Shown: piece by piece, positions 1 to 10,850 of the stretch
How the letters are laid out: each line of letters starts with the position of its first letter
How positions within the stretch are numbered: the first letter of the stretch is position 1
Made by a program: the position numbers and the translations under genes
Assembly: GCA_034401795.1 (NCBI GenBank)
Contig: CM067373.1
Location: 40,989,781 to 41,053,780, forward strand
Direction: 5' to 3'
Origin: Chaetoderma sp. LZ-2023a
Taxonomy: Eukaryota; Mollusca; Caudofoveata; Chaetodermatida; Chaetodermatidae
Length of the DNA stretch: 64,000 nt
Notes under the pieces: generated by a model
Database searches by the model: none
The model's input: the letters and a program-made list of their open reading frames with translations, nothing else
What the model was told of the DNA's origin: nothing

Positions 1-1592
1 GGTCGCTATGGAAGGATTGATATTTACATATTTAGAGTATTGTAGTGAGTAGAATTATAACGATTGACCTATGAAACCCCTAATTTGACATTAATCCCAT
101 CTCTCTACTACGTCTAGAGCTTGAGTAATGCAAATTTTCCGCTGGGAAGGCGGCCATTTTGAATCTGCCATTTTGAATGGGTTCCCTTGGTAGAATCACG
201 TGGCACCACATCTAATTATGATCAGGATACCTTAAACCACCTATATGCCAAATTTCATGCTTTCTGCCAGAATGGAACATCTTTTTCACATATCTGCTCT
301 ACTAACAGAGCTTTCAAACAAATTAAAATCTTTCAAGATAGATAATTCTGGTGAATGTACACAAATTTTGCCAAAACAAAATCATGACACATTGTCTATC
401 CCTAATCTACTTCATTGGAACAAACATTGTGAGGGTAGGTTAAAAACTTTCCGAGATATGGCTCGGAAACAAAAATTCTGAAAATTTTAGTCTTTCAAGG
501 GAGATATCTTTGGCGAATAAGTACAGATTTTGCCTAAATGAAATCAATACATGTTGTCTATCAATAATCTGTTTGCTAAAAAAAATTGCCATCATAGGCT
601 AAAAAGCCTCTGAGATATGACTCGGATACGAAAATTCTCACAAATTTGTCTTTCAAGGGAGATAACTTTGGCAAATAAGAATGGATTTTGACAAAATGAA
701 ATCATAACACGTTGTGTATCCATAATCTATTTGCTAAAGAAAGATTGGGACCGTAGGTTAAAAAAGTTTTCCAGATATGGCTCGGACACAAATTTTAGTC
801 TTTCAAGGCGGATAACTCAGGTGAATACGGAGGAATTTTTGCACATAGCAAATCATGATATCATCTATCCACTTGGCTGCAGAAAAATTGAGTGTACGTT
901 AAAACTTCCAGAGATATGGCTAATCACAAAATCAGATCGAACCTTAGGTGACATCCAGCCAATAAAATCATCGAATATGACCACCAAACCCAAAATTAAG
1001 ATTGGTGCATCACAACCATGTTTTATCAACAATCAAGGTCTCTTGAACAAACTATAATCACCATTGATTATCGATGAAATTAAATCTAATGAGTTTCAGC
1101 CTGATTCATACAGCTGTTCACAAAATCAGATCAAACCTTAGGTTCCATCCAACCAATAAAATCATCCAATATGACCACCAAACTCAAAATTTTGATTGGT
1201 GCATGACAACCATGTTTTATCAAGAATCAAGGTCTCTTGAACAAACTTTAATCACCATTGATTATCGATGAAATTAAATCTAATGAGTTTCAGCCTGATC
1301 CATACAGCTGTTCCTGAGAAGTCCTTTTTGAGAACAAGATGGCCACTGGAACTAGAGGCTACCACTATAGGATCCTTCCAGCCAAAGTTGGTTGAAATTG
1401 CCCAAAGTGGTTAATGAGGAGTAGAGTTTTAAACAAATTCCTATCTTTTGGAAGATCCACGACAGCCACCCCCAAAAAATCAAGCAGTCAAAATTCTTTA
1501 TACAATTTCTGAAATGAACCCGATCTGAGTCGTTATAATTCTACTCACTACAATACTCTAAATATGTAAATATCAATCCTTCCATAGCGACC
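1..1592. mobile_element. Non-autonomous DNA transposon with 63-bp terminal inverted repeats
   Basis: Bases 1-63 are the reverse complement of 1530-1592, so the two ends form a long, almost perfect terminal inverted repeat starting GGTCGCTATGGAAGG. The interior holds degenerate repeats (gagatatggctcgg and ctttcaagggagat motifs recur) and no transposase. The short reading frames inside have no recognisable content. Because the repeat begins at base 1, the true left end may lie outside the window and no target-site duplication can be read. It sits upstream of the hAT transposase exon and may be nested in that transposon. The superfamily is not assignable from the ends alone. Confidence 0.75.
925..1312. 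repeat. Two tandem 194-bp units inside the TIR element
   Basis: The stretch beginning cacaaaatcagatc at 925 recurs at 1119. The two units share motifs such as ccaataaaatcatc, accatgttttatcaa and cattgattatcgatgaaatt at the same spacing. They differ by scattered substitutions, so this is an older tandem duplication within the TIR element. Confidence 0.8.
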
Positions 1593-1919
1593 CCCTGTGT
1601 TTGATGTCAAAAGACAGTGGCGCTTTAAGATGTGTTATCTAAAAGATCCATCTCATGAGAACAAAAGCAATATAGCATCTAGAAATAGTTTAAATTACTT
1701 GATTTCTTAATATCGAACCAAGTGATGGTCGTTATAGATACGTTCAATTATCCTATTCGAGTATGCAAGGCTATACATGATGCTGTTGATTGTTGAATCA
1801 TGATTCACAGACGTCACACGCACTGTGCACCGCATGAGCACAAATGGCTTGGACCAGGTAGGGTGTATATCTACATTTGGCTTATATAGCACATGTAATA
1901 TCCCTTTTCTTTGTTTCAG
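1593..1919 (+). other. Upstream part of hAT transposon, probable intron
   Basis: No convincing reading frame is seen. The stretch ends in a pyrimidine-rich tract followed by tttcag at 1914-1919, a good 3' splice acceptor directly before the transposase frame. I read it as intron or 5' sequence of the hAT transposon. No left terminal repeat of that transposon is visible, so its left end probably lies outside the window. Confidence 0.45.
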
Positions 1920-3383
1920 CTGGACAAACCATCAGCTGCACCATGCACAAAGCGACTAAGAGAAGAATTGCCATCACAATCAGCACCACCCTCACCAACC
2001 TGTCCAGTTCAATTCTCAATTCAACCCGATCTGAGCCGACATTGTATCACTACTACCTCAGCGATGAAGTCAGCAATAGATATAGAAGTCGCGAGGTTGT
2101 TTTATGCTTGTAACCTTCCATTTTCAATGGCTGAACATCCGCAGTTCATAAAAGTTGTTAGTATGCTACGCCCAGGATATAAACCCCCTTCACGTAAACT
2201 GATTGGTGGAAAGCTTCTAGATGCTGTGCATGATCAGGTGACAGAGGATATGAAGGTGATTCTTGATGGCAAGACAGCAACATTAGTGGAGGATGGGTGG
2301 AGTAACATTCACAATGAACCTATCATAGCATCCTGCTTGCAAGTAGAAGGAAAGAGCTTCTTCCTAAACAGCTTTGACAATGGTTCTATGACTAAAAGTG
2401 CTGAAAACTGTAAGGTGAAGTGTCAAGAGACAATACAATATGCTAAGACAAAATACAACTGTACAGTTAAGAGCATTGTCACAGATAATGCAAAGAACAT
2501 GGAAAAAATGCGTGATGGTTTGAAGGCTGATGACAATGATCTTATTGTCTATGGCTGTTCTGCACACTGGCTAAACTTACTAGGGCAAGACATAACACCG
2601 GATACGCTAATTAAGCATGTAGTTGAGATTCAAAAATATTTCAGGAATCACCACAAGCCACTATCCTGGCTCTCGGAATGTATTGGTAGTGTTAAGCCAC
2701 AGCTTCCTTGTGACACTAGATGGAAGAGTCAACTCGTGTGTATTGACTCCTTCATTCACAACCATCCACATTTCATGAAAATTGTACAAGACCATGAAGG
2801 AGAAATAGATAATTCTATTGTCAAGAAGATAATGGACTTTAACCTGTTTAGAAATGCAAGAGACTTAGCCAAACAACTTCGGCCAATTTCAATAGCAATT
2901 GACACATGTCAGAGTGACACATCAACACTAGCCGATGCATGCCATGTTTGGCTTGAATTACTAAACAACACTCTGCTAGAACCACACAAGAAAACTCTGT
3001 TAGCACGTTTCAGCAAGGCAATCCTGCCAGAGCATCTTGTCGCATACACATTACATCCAAAGTTTCAGGGCGAGATGCTGGTAGCAAAACAGTTTGAAGA
3101 AGTGAACAATTGGATAATAGCTAAGAACCCTAGCTTTATAGCAACATTTATTGCATACCAGGCTAAAAGCAGCCCATTTCCTGCATCATATTTCTGTGAT
3201 GCTGCAGTTCAAGTGCCTTCAGTGACATGGTGGAAGGCCTTGAAAACACTAGGTGTGCCAGGTGATTTTATTGATATGGCTATTCAGCTGCTTGAAGCAC
3301 CAGCATCATCAGCATCGATTGAGAGAATTTTTAGCAATTTTAGCTATATCCACACTAAAATCCGTAATAGGCTTGGAGTATAG
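1920..3383 (+). CDS. hAT-family transposase, large exon
   Basis: Encodes a DNA-cutting transposase of the hAT superfamily, acting in the nucleus on the terminal repeats of its own family. The frame is open from 1911 without an ATG. A pyrimidine tract and cag end at 1919, so I begin at 1920 as an exon after a splice acceptor. A DUF659-like region comes first, then the RNase H-like core: Asp in VEDGWSN (codon near 2292), Asp in VTDNAKN (near 2484), the CSAHWLN motif, and Glu in SASIERIFSNF (near 3321). The C-terminal part (TWWKALK to IRNRL) is the hAT dimerisation domain. All three acidic residues are present. An N-terminal BED zinc finger, usual in this family, is not seen here and may lie on a missing upstream exon. 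About 490 codons are open, which is typical for the core plus dimerisation region. Activity is not shown. Confidence 0.88.
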   Translation: MDKPSAAPCTKRLREELPSQSAPPSPTCPVQFSIQPDLSRHCITTTSAMKSAIDIEVARLFYACNLPFSMAEHPQFIKVVSMLRPGYKPPSRKLIGGKLLDAVHDQVTEDMKVILDGKTATLVEDGWSNIHNEPIIASCLQVEGKSFFLNSFDNGSMTKSAENCKVKCQETIQYAKTKYNCTVKSIVTDNAKNMEKMRDGLKADDNDLIVYGCSAHWLNLLGQDITPDTLIKHVVEIQKYFRNHHKPLSWLSECIGSVKPQLPCDTRWKSQLVCIDSFIHNHPHFMKIVQDHEGEIDNSIVKKIMDFNLFRNARDLAKQLRPISIAIDTCQSDTSTLADACHVWLELLNNTLLEPHKKTLLARFSKAILPEHLVAYTLHPKFQGEMLVAKQFEEVNNWIIAKNPSFIATFIAYQAKSSPFPASYFCDAAVQVPSVTWWKALKTLGVPGDFIDMAIQLLEAPASSASIERIFSNFSYIHTKIRNRLGV

Positions 3384-3514
3384 AAAGCGTCAAAGCTAGT
3401 GTTTTGCTACAGGATGTTGAGAGGGCTGTCTGATTTGGACTACTAATTAAACCTAATTAAGCCTTTTAAGTTTTAATTGTATGTATTTGATAAAAATGTA
3501 ATAATAACTCATAT

Positions 3515-3520
3515 AATAAA
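3515..3520 (+). terminator. Polyadenylation signal of the hAT transposase
   Basis: AATAAA lies about 130 bases after the transposase stop, inside the transposon. This is a plausible position for the 3' end signal of that transcript. Confidence 0.5.
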
Positions 3521-3609
3521 TGGACTTGTTTAATATAGTGCTTTTGATGCAATCTCTGATTTCTTGTTATTTTTTAATAGGATTATGATGCATAAGAGTA
3601 TGGTGATAT

Positions 3610-3726
3610 GTCCAACATAGTTTTGGACAGTTTTGGACTGGTTTAAACCATTTAAGACAGGTTTTAGACAGGTTTTGGACAATGTCTGCTCAAAGTTAGT
3701 TTTGGACTGTCCAAAACCCAACCCTG
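3610..3726 (+). mobile_element. Right end of the hAT transposon with subterminal repeats
   Basis: Reads ccaaaacccaaccctg at its outer end, which in reverse is CAGGGTTGGGTTTTGG, a typical hAT terminus. Just inside are several copies of gttttggac and its complement, as expected for subterminal transposase binding sites. It lies about 340 bases downstream of the transposase stop, so it is very likely the right end of that transposon. The matching left end is not in the window, so the target duplication cannot be tested. Confidence 0.7.
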
Positions 3727-5094
3727 ATGAACCTTCCAGTTGAATTTGTTTAAGAATTGGTCAAGCGGTTAATGAGGAGCAGTGTTTTAAACAATTTTCA
3801 GCCATTTTTCGGAAAATTCAAAATGGCCACTAACCAAATTGACCAATCAAAATTCTGTACATTTTTTCTGAAGCATACCACTCTAGAGTCCTTCCAACTG
3901 AATTGAAATCGACCAAGTGGTTAATGAGCAGTAGGCTTTTTAATGATTTACAGAAATATTCAGAAAATCCTAGGTGGCTGCCAGTCAAATTAACCAATCA
4001 AAATTCTGTATACATGGTCTGAAACATAAGAGCATTTTTCGGAAAATCTAAGACGGCCACCCAAAAAATTTATCAATCAAAATTCTGTATAAGCCTTCTG
4101 AAGCATACCAGTCTAGAGTCGTCCCAACCAAGTTTGCTTGAAATCGTCCAAGTGGTTAATGAGTAGACTTTTAACTGATTTCTAGAAAGATTTCTCAAAG
4201 AATCCAAGATGGCCACTGGAAATATTCACCTATCAGAATTCTCACTAGATCAGATCCGGAGTGAGTTCAGGAGCACAAATGTCTGGAAAGCTCATCTAGC
4301 ACAAACGAACATTCGCCTATTTATGTTTGCTGTTCGTGGCAAACTATATTGCCTTCCTGAACGAGTTGTCACACGTAGCTTCGATGAGCATTCTTTTACG
4401 ACGTCACGTGATAGTTATGAGAGTTAACTTTTTGTCAGATATGATGCATGATGATGTCATATTTATTATGTCATAATGAATATCAGGGTCTCAGAAACAA
4501 TCTACAGGCATACACATATTGGGTGACGACTAGCATAATACTACAATCGCTAAGAACGCATTGGTAAGCATTATTTATGGTTACATTGACAATCAATGTG
4601 TCTCAATTGACGATGCTGTATATTTTGCCGCCATCTTTGTTTTCAGGGCAAATCATGGCAAGCCTCCTCTAAAGTTGTTCGCCTCATCACGAACGTTCGG
4701 CTAACAGCCCATTCAGGAGGGCAAACATACCACGTAACCTAACAATTGTTTGGCGAATGGAAAATATTCGCTCTCTTGAACGGCCCTGTTGAAGCCTATC
4801 AGGATAAAATTAGTTTAAATTAAATAATTGGTTGCCGTCAGGCAATTTATATTTGAGAAGTGACATTTTAAACGATTTCCGGAAAATCTTCGGAATATCT
4901 ACAATGGACGGCAGAAAAATTGACCAATCAGAATTCTCTACACAAGTTCTGGAGCCTAGCACAATAGGATCCTTCTAGGCAAATTTTGGTAAAATCGGCC
5001 AAAGCATAAATGAGATGCGATTTGATGGAGGGATGCACGGACAGACGGATGCCATGGCATAAGCTCACTTGGCTCTTCGGGCTAGGTGAGCTAA
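3727..5094. repeat. Tandem module repeat, family A, copy 1
   Basis: Consists of diverged units of about 170-190 bases. Each carries recurring phrases: 'accaatcaaaattctgta', 'gtggttaatgag', 'aaaatccaagatggccacc' and 'atccttccagccaa'. The array ends with an imperfect hairpin, gctcacttggctc-ttc-gggctaggtgagc, near 5060-5090, preceded by gacagacggatgcc. The same architecture recurs near 5.1, 8.9 and 21 kb. Short frames inside it are chance. I think it is a widespread lophotrochozoan interspersed repeat, but that is from memory of its end motif. Confidence 0.7.
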
Positions 5095-5126
5095 AAATAA
5101 ATATAGAAGGCTTATCAATACACTTA

Positions 5127-5512
5127 TCATCAAGAGGCCCAAGGGCCAGTAATGCTCACCTGGACCATTAGCATTTGACCTATTTGCATTTAAATACCAG
5201 TAGACATGATGGATAATTTTTGAAAAATCCAAGTTGGCCACCAAAGAAATTGACCAATCAAAATTCTCGGTTGATATGTTGACGCATATCACCATAAAAT
5301 CATTCCACCCAAGGTTCGCTGAAATTAGATGACTAATTAAGGAGTAGCATTTTTAATGGTTTTGGAAAATCGAGCAACCAAAATTCTGAATAGAAGTCGT
5401 AGAGCCTATCACTATTCAATTCCTCCAGACAAATTTGGATAAAATCCACCAAGCAGTTATGAAGAAGATGCATTTTGACAATTTACGGTAAATTTTTCAT
5501 AAAATTTATGAT
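5127..5512. repeat. Module repeat, family A, copy 2
   Basis: Opens with caagaggcccaagggcc and gctcacctggaccattagc. It continues with the 'gaccaatcaaaattct' and 'ccaagttggccaccaaag' phrases of the family, in about two units. It is followed directly by another element beginning ttagctcac. Confidence 0.6.
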
Positions 5513-5740
5513 TAGCTCACATGGTCAGAATGGCCAACTGAGCTTATGCTGGGGCGCCCATCCGCCGTATGTCCCTCCGTAAAATATTTCTTTAAACAAC
5601 TCAAGAATTACTGGGTCGATTTCAATTACATTTAGCAGGAACCATCCTTAGGGCATAGGGATTCAAGTTTGTTCAATTGTGGCCATCTTGGATTTTGGCT
5701 GATTTTAGGAAACAACTTTAAGAATCTTCCCAGAAACCAC
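5513..5740. repeat. Interspersed repeat with GTGAGC-type terminal hairpin
   Basis: Starts ttagctcacatggtcaga and aactgagcttatgctgg. It then has 'tttaaacaactcaag', 'ctgggtcgatttcaat' and 'accatccttagggca'. The order matches a repeat I associate with bivalve genomes. It is a diverged fragment, and its right limit is uncertain. Confidence 0.5.
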
Positions 5741-6109
5741 TTGGGACCGCACAGATTCAGTCAAACTACGGGAACAATAAAATGCTCATTATCTTACCAG
5801 CATAGAATTACTGTGAAATTAGACAGTGAGGTTACAGCGTTGAAGCAGTTAAACAATTATCGTTGTTTAAAATATTTACACATCTTCCATATATGGCCTT
5901 ATGTAGAAAGCTTGTCAAAATCACCTGATATTTAATATAATGTTCGGTTTCTCAGTGGATCTCACAAGTCAAAGGAAGACGCTTAGGTGGGCTTTCCATG
6001 TACACATTTCTGTATGTTTTCTTGCAAACTTTTCATGAACCTTTTCATGAATGTTTACATATATTTCCATGTGCGCATGATTACCATGGAAACTGCTGCG
6101 TTCTTTGAT
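5741..6109. other. No recognised feature
   Basis: AT-rich sequence. The short open frames here have no domain, signal or composition that supports coding. Confidence 0.5.
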
Positions 6110-6600
6110 AGAGGGAAGCATGTCGCCAAGTTTAGTCCCAATAGGGTGAAACTTTGCCAAGATATAAAGTTATCCAAGATTGGGTGTCGACAACAGAAAA
6201 ATGTAAAACAAAAGTTTTATACCAAGGTGACAGTGACCTTGAAGTTTGACCTCATGGCCTCAAGATCATTGTCGTCCATTCCTTTGACATTAGGAAGCAG
6301 GTGTCCAAGTTTATCCAAATAAAGTGAACCCATGCCAAGATATAAGACAATATGTTAAGCTAAAGCAAAAATTTTAACGTAAAAGATACTTTTAGATCAT
6401 GGTCACAGTGACCTGAAGTTTGATCTCATTATCTCCATATCATTGCGCTCCATCCCTTTATAAAAAGAAACAGGTGTCCAAGTTTAGTTCCAATAGGGTG
6501 AGGTCATGATGAGATAATAAAATGCTATGTTGAGCTAAACCAAAAACCTAAACATAAAAAATAGCTTTATACCAAGGTCAAAAACCTATACCTGGATATA
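6110..6600. repeat. Module repeat, family B, copy 1
   Basis: Units of about 170 bases contain 'ttataccaaggtgacagtgacc', 'tttgacctcatg', 'tccaagtttagtcccaatagggtgaa' and 'gagataata/agatataa' phrases. The same family is found near 10.3 and 24.9 kb. Confidence 0.65.
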
Positions 6601-7020
6601 TAACCTGCATGCAAATCAGCCCTAGAAAAATCAAACTTAAAACACTAAAAAAAAAATCTGGAAAAAATGTGAAAGTTGATTTCGTCTTGATGTGGACTAC
6701 TCCTAAGCATCGTATAGAACAAATCAGTGAAGGGTTATTCAGATCAGATTATCCATTGTTGATGTAAATGTTGTTTGAACAAGAAATTAATGCAACAAAA
6801 GCCTTGCCCTGGACGCATAACCACTTGCAAATCAGCCTTAAATTAATCAAAGTTTAAAGAGCAAAAAATTCTGGGAAAAATTTGAGTAAATTTCTTTTGG
6901 ATGTGGCCCAATCCTAAGCATTATATAGAACAAATCTGCGAAGTTTTATTTAAATCGGGGGTGTAAATGCAAAAACCTATAATTGGATATATAACTTGCA
7001 TACAAATCATCTCTAAAATT
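6590..7020. repeat. Module repeat, family C, copy 1
   Basis: Units of roughly 190-240 bases share 'acctggatatataacctgcat', 'caaatcagccctaaa' and 'gatgtggactactcctaagca'. They also share 'tagaacaaatctgtgaag'. The family continues on the far side of the LINE fragment at 8280-8890, so the LINE tail and its insertion may sit inside a once continuous array. Confidence 0.6.
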
Positions 7021-7030
7021 CCACCTTAAG

Positions 7031-8279
7031 ACATCGCCAGCTTGTCCTTGTGGAGAAGCAGAACAGACCACAGAGCACACACTTCAATGTTGTAGTACGT
7101 ATCAGCTGCTGAGAGAAGAGATCTGGCCTTTGTCAACCTCTTTTCTTGAAAAGCTGCATGGGCCTGTGTAGGGTTGCACGGTTTGGCTTACAGCCATATC
7201 GGTTTCGATATGACTTTTCATATCGGTTTTAACCGAATATCGGTTTTATGGACATGAAACAAAAAATTTAAATGATAAAAAATAGCACGAAAACAGAACG
7301 TATTTTCACGCCCTGATACATTCGTAACATTTTACGCCTTTAAAGCTTAATATACCTTATAATATCCATCATTGCGGGAGTGAAATTATTAATTAGACCG
7401 CCTATGACCACCAATAAATATTAAGCACAGTTAAATAAATATCGTTTATTTTGTCAAGACACGGTTGCGAAAAGATGTAAATCACGTGATTGTAATTAAT
7501 TATGATGTAATTATCTCCCTTTCTCTTTCATTTCCAATTCGGCCCGAGGACGAAATCATGCCTTGAAGAAAATATTAACTGTAATATTGCGACCGCGAAT
7601 TTCATAAGTTAATATGATATTGTGTATAGAAGATAACGTTTTTAAAACGGTTTGAGTAATAATTTTATTTGAAATTATATCCTAATCAGCAAAATGTATT
7701 CACCACTATATCTATTGGCGAGATTTTATGCATTCGGACGATTTAGTTTTGGGACGACTTTGCATTATGCTAATTAGCCAGTGACGTAAATAAAATGGAT
7801 GCAGTTGTTTAGAAATGTTTTCCCTGATACAAATTTCAATGAAAAATCCCCTCGTTAGTATTGTTTTATATTGCAAATTTATCTGAGACTACCAGAGAAA
7901 AGACGAGTGGATATTTGTTTAATTAATTCGCTGCTTGATTTCTCTCGGCGTACAGCGAGTTACACAGTTACACAATATGCGCAATTGGGGTCACGTTCAA
8001 TTACTAGTTGCCCCGAACGTAGCTTAATGGAAAGTATGGCCATTATTATTCATTACGATTTTCATGCTCGTTAGTATCTTTTATTTTTAACAATCTTGAT
8101 ACGAAAAACCGAAAATATGTTCATATTCGGTTTTTCGATATTTATTTTTTATAATCGGTTATGAAACCGTCAGTGCAGGATATCGGTTTTAAATATATCG
8201 GTATATCGCGCAGCCTAGGCCTGTGGAAGAACTGCAGAAAACCACAGATTTCATCTTGAGAACGGCTCTCCAAGTGTGA
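7031..8279 (+). pseudogene. C-terminal tail of a LINE reverse transcriptase, split by an insertion
   Basis: The frame from 7031 reads TSPACPCGEAEQTTEHTLQC, followed by CSTYQLLREEIW. This is the cysteine/histidine knuckle and tail found at the C-terminus of Jockey-like LINE polymerases. The frame runs to 7168, is interrupted by a 1049-base hAT-type element, and resumes in phase at 8226 (EELQKTTDFILRT) to a TGA at 8277-8279. Removing one copy of the 8-base target duplication restores the frame across the site. So the LINE tail was still open when the insertion occurred. No upstream RT domain is visible, so this is a 3' fragment, as is usual for 5'-truncated LINEs. The clade assignment is tentative. 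Confidence 0.6.
7169..8217 (-). mobile_element. Non-autonomous hAT-type element, copy 1
   Basis: Begins TAGGGTTGCACGGTTTGG and ends CGATATACC-type sequence reading ...cgcgcagccta. The ends form a short imperfect inverted repeat (TAGRGYTGCRCGRT). It is flanked on both sides by ggcctgtg (7161-7168 and 8218-8225), a perfect 8-base target duplication diagnostic of hAT. The 1049-base interior encodes no transposase. Both ends carry clusters of cggttt/accgatat motifs. It is in the opposite orientation to the copies at 40463 and 61409. Confidence 0.9.
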
Positions 8280-8890
8280 TACCAGCGATCGAAAAGAAGA
8301 AGATCTCTAAAATAATGAAAGTTCACATGGCGAAAAATATGGAAATTTTTTGAAAATCAACTTCATTTTGATGTGGAGTAGTTCTAAGCATCGTAGATAA
8401 CAAATCTGTGAAGCGTTATTCAAATTGTACAGCCTCTTGTGGGGGTAAAAGTCACTTGAAAAAAGCTTAATGGTAAAAAAAAAAATCTATACCTGGCCAT
8501 ATAACCTGCATACAAATCAGTCCTAAAATATCCAACGCTGAAGCGGCGAAAACATATGGCACAATTTTGAAAATCGATTTATTTTTGACATGGACTAGTC
8601 ATAAACATCCTCTAGAACAAATCTGTGCAGTTTTATCGAATTTGGATAACCGCCTGTGGGTGCAAATTTTGTTTTAAAAAAGATTAACGCAAAACCTTAA
8701 CCTGGACCCAGAAAATAAGTCCAAACATTATAAATGTATGCAAAAAACTAAAAAATATAATTTTGATGCAGAGTAGTTCTAATGATGTAGAATAAATCTG
8801 TGAGTTTTATCTAAATTGCATAACCCCTAGTTGACGTAAATGTCATTTAAAAAAAGCTTATGGGGACCGGACACCAACACCGACCCTGCC
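8280..8890. repeat. Module repeat, family C, copy 2
   Basis: Diverged units have 'gatgtggagtagttctaagca', 'aacaaatctgtgaagcgtta' and 'acctggccatataacctgca'. 'caaatcagtcctaaaat' also recurs. It matches the array ending near 7020. Confidence 0.6.
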
Positions 8891-8942
8891 ATTTTCCCCC
8901 CTCTCCCAAAATCTCTCTTCACTTCATGAAAAAATAAATAAA

Positions 8943-10252
8943 CAAGAGGCCCAAGGGCCTGTGATGCTCACCTGGCCCATTAGCATTTGAAACATTTGGA
9001 TTTAAATATACATGATTCTTTACATTAAACAAGATGGACAAAAAATTTCAAGCAAAATTCTGAATGGAAATTCTGGCGCCTATGATCATAGGATCGTTTT
9101 ATCCAAGTAGAATAAGAAATTTTACAATTTGCAGTAAATTGTTAATAAAATGTAAGATTTGTACCCCAAAAAATTTGATGAATTAAAACTCTGAATGGAA
9201 ATTCTGGAGCCCATCATCACAGGATCGTTTCAGCCCGATTTTATTGAAATCTCTCAGAATGGTAATGAGAAGAAGCAATTTAACAATTTCCAGTACGTTT
9301 TTCATAAAATCTAAGATTTTCACCCAAAATACTGATCAATCAAAATTCTGAATAAAATTTCTAGAGTCTACCACAATAGAATCCATGTAACCAAATTTGG
9401 TTGAAATATGGCAAGCAGCTATGGAGGAGTAGCATTTTGACCCAAAAATTGATGAATCAAAATTCCAAATGTAAGTATTGGAGCCCATCACCACAGGATC
9501 CTTTCAGCCCAATTTGGTTGAAATCGCTCAGAATGTTAATGAGAAGATGCAATTTGGCATTTTCCAATACATTTTCATAAAATCTAATATTTTCACACAA
9601 AAAGATTGATGAATCAAAATTCCAAATAAATGTTCTGGAACATACCACCATAGGGTACCTTAAGCCATATTTGGCTAAAATCGCTCAGAATGGTAAGGAA
9701 AAGCAATTTGACAATTTCCGGTACATTTTTCAGAAATTTTAGGATTTTAACCCAAAAAAATGGATGAATCAAAATTCCGAATGGGAGGTCTAGAGCCCAT
9801 CACCACAGGATCATTTCAGCCACATTTGGTTGAAATCGCTCAGAATGGTAAGAAGCAATTTGACAAATTCCGGTACATTTTTCATAAAATCTAAGATTTT
9901 CACCCAAAAGATTGATGAATCAAAATTCTGAATGGAAGTTCTAGAGCCTATGGCCATAGGATCCTTTCCGCCAAATTTGTTTGAAATCGGCCAGAATTGT
10001 AAGGCGAAGTAGCAATTTGACAGTTTTCGGTACATTTTTCATAAATTTTAAGATTTTCACCCAAAAAAATGATGAATCAAACTTCCGAATGGAAGTTCTG
10101 GAACCTATGACCATAGGGTACTTTCAGCCAAATTTGGTTGAAATAGCCCAAGCGGTTAATGAGGAGTAGTGTTTTATAGCAAAAGTTGATGGACGGACGA
10201 CGGATGGTCGCCACGGCATAAGCTCACTTGGCTCGAAGGGCCAGGTGAGCTA
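8943..10252. repeat. Module repeat, family A, copy 3 (most complete)
   Basis: Opens with agaggcccaagggcctgtga and gctcacctggcccattag. It contains about six diverged units of roughly 175 bases ('gatgaatcaaaattccgaat', 'ccatcaccacaggatcctt', 'ttggttgaaatcgctcagaa'). It closes with the hairpin gctcacttggctc-gaa-gggccaggtgagc at about 10219-10247. This copy shows both ends of the family. Confidence 0.75.
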
Positions 10253-10254
10253 AA

Positions 10255-10850
10255 AATTCAAAATTGGGTTTTATACCAAGGTTACAATGACATTGAAGTT
10301 TTACCTCATGACCTCAATATCATTGTGCTCCATCTTCTTTATATAAGGAAGCATGTGACAAAGTTTAGTTCCAATAGGGTGAACCGATCCTGAGATATAA
10401 GACGATATGTTGAGCTAATCCAAAAATTTAACCCCAAAAAATAATTTTATATTAAGGTCACAGTGAACTTGACCTTTGACTTCATGACATCAATATGATT
10501 GTACTGCATCTGGTTGATATATGTAACCATGTTTTCAAGTTTAGTCACAATAGGGTGAACCAATCCTGAGATATAAGACGATATGTTGAGATAAACCAAA
10601 AACTTAAACATAAAACTTTTTTTTTATCAAGGTTACAGTGACTTTGAACTTTAACCTCATGACCTCAATATCCTTGTGCTCCATACATTTGATATAAGGA
10701 AGCATGTGTCCAAAGCTTAGTCCCATTCGTGTGAACAGATCCTGAGATATAAACTTAACCAAGATTGGACACCAACAAACAAACAGACAGATGGCATAAC
10801 GAAACCCATCAATACATTGGCGAAGGTTCACATTTTCGCCAATAATAACA
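10255..10850. repeat. Module repeat, family B, copy 2
   Basis: Three or so units of about 170 bases carry 'ataccaaggttacaatgac', 'cctcatgacctcaatatcat' and 'gtgaaccgatcctgagatat'. They end in 'aagattggacaccaac', 'cataacgaaacccatcaata' and 'ttggcgaaggttcac'. The same ending occurs near 25.0 kb. Confidence 0.7.

Noticed and set aside
7871-8074. 67-codon frame as a transposase remnant in the hAT-type element
   Set aside because: No transposase motif; the frame is not kept in the sister copies at 40463 and 61409.
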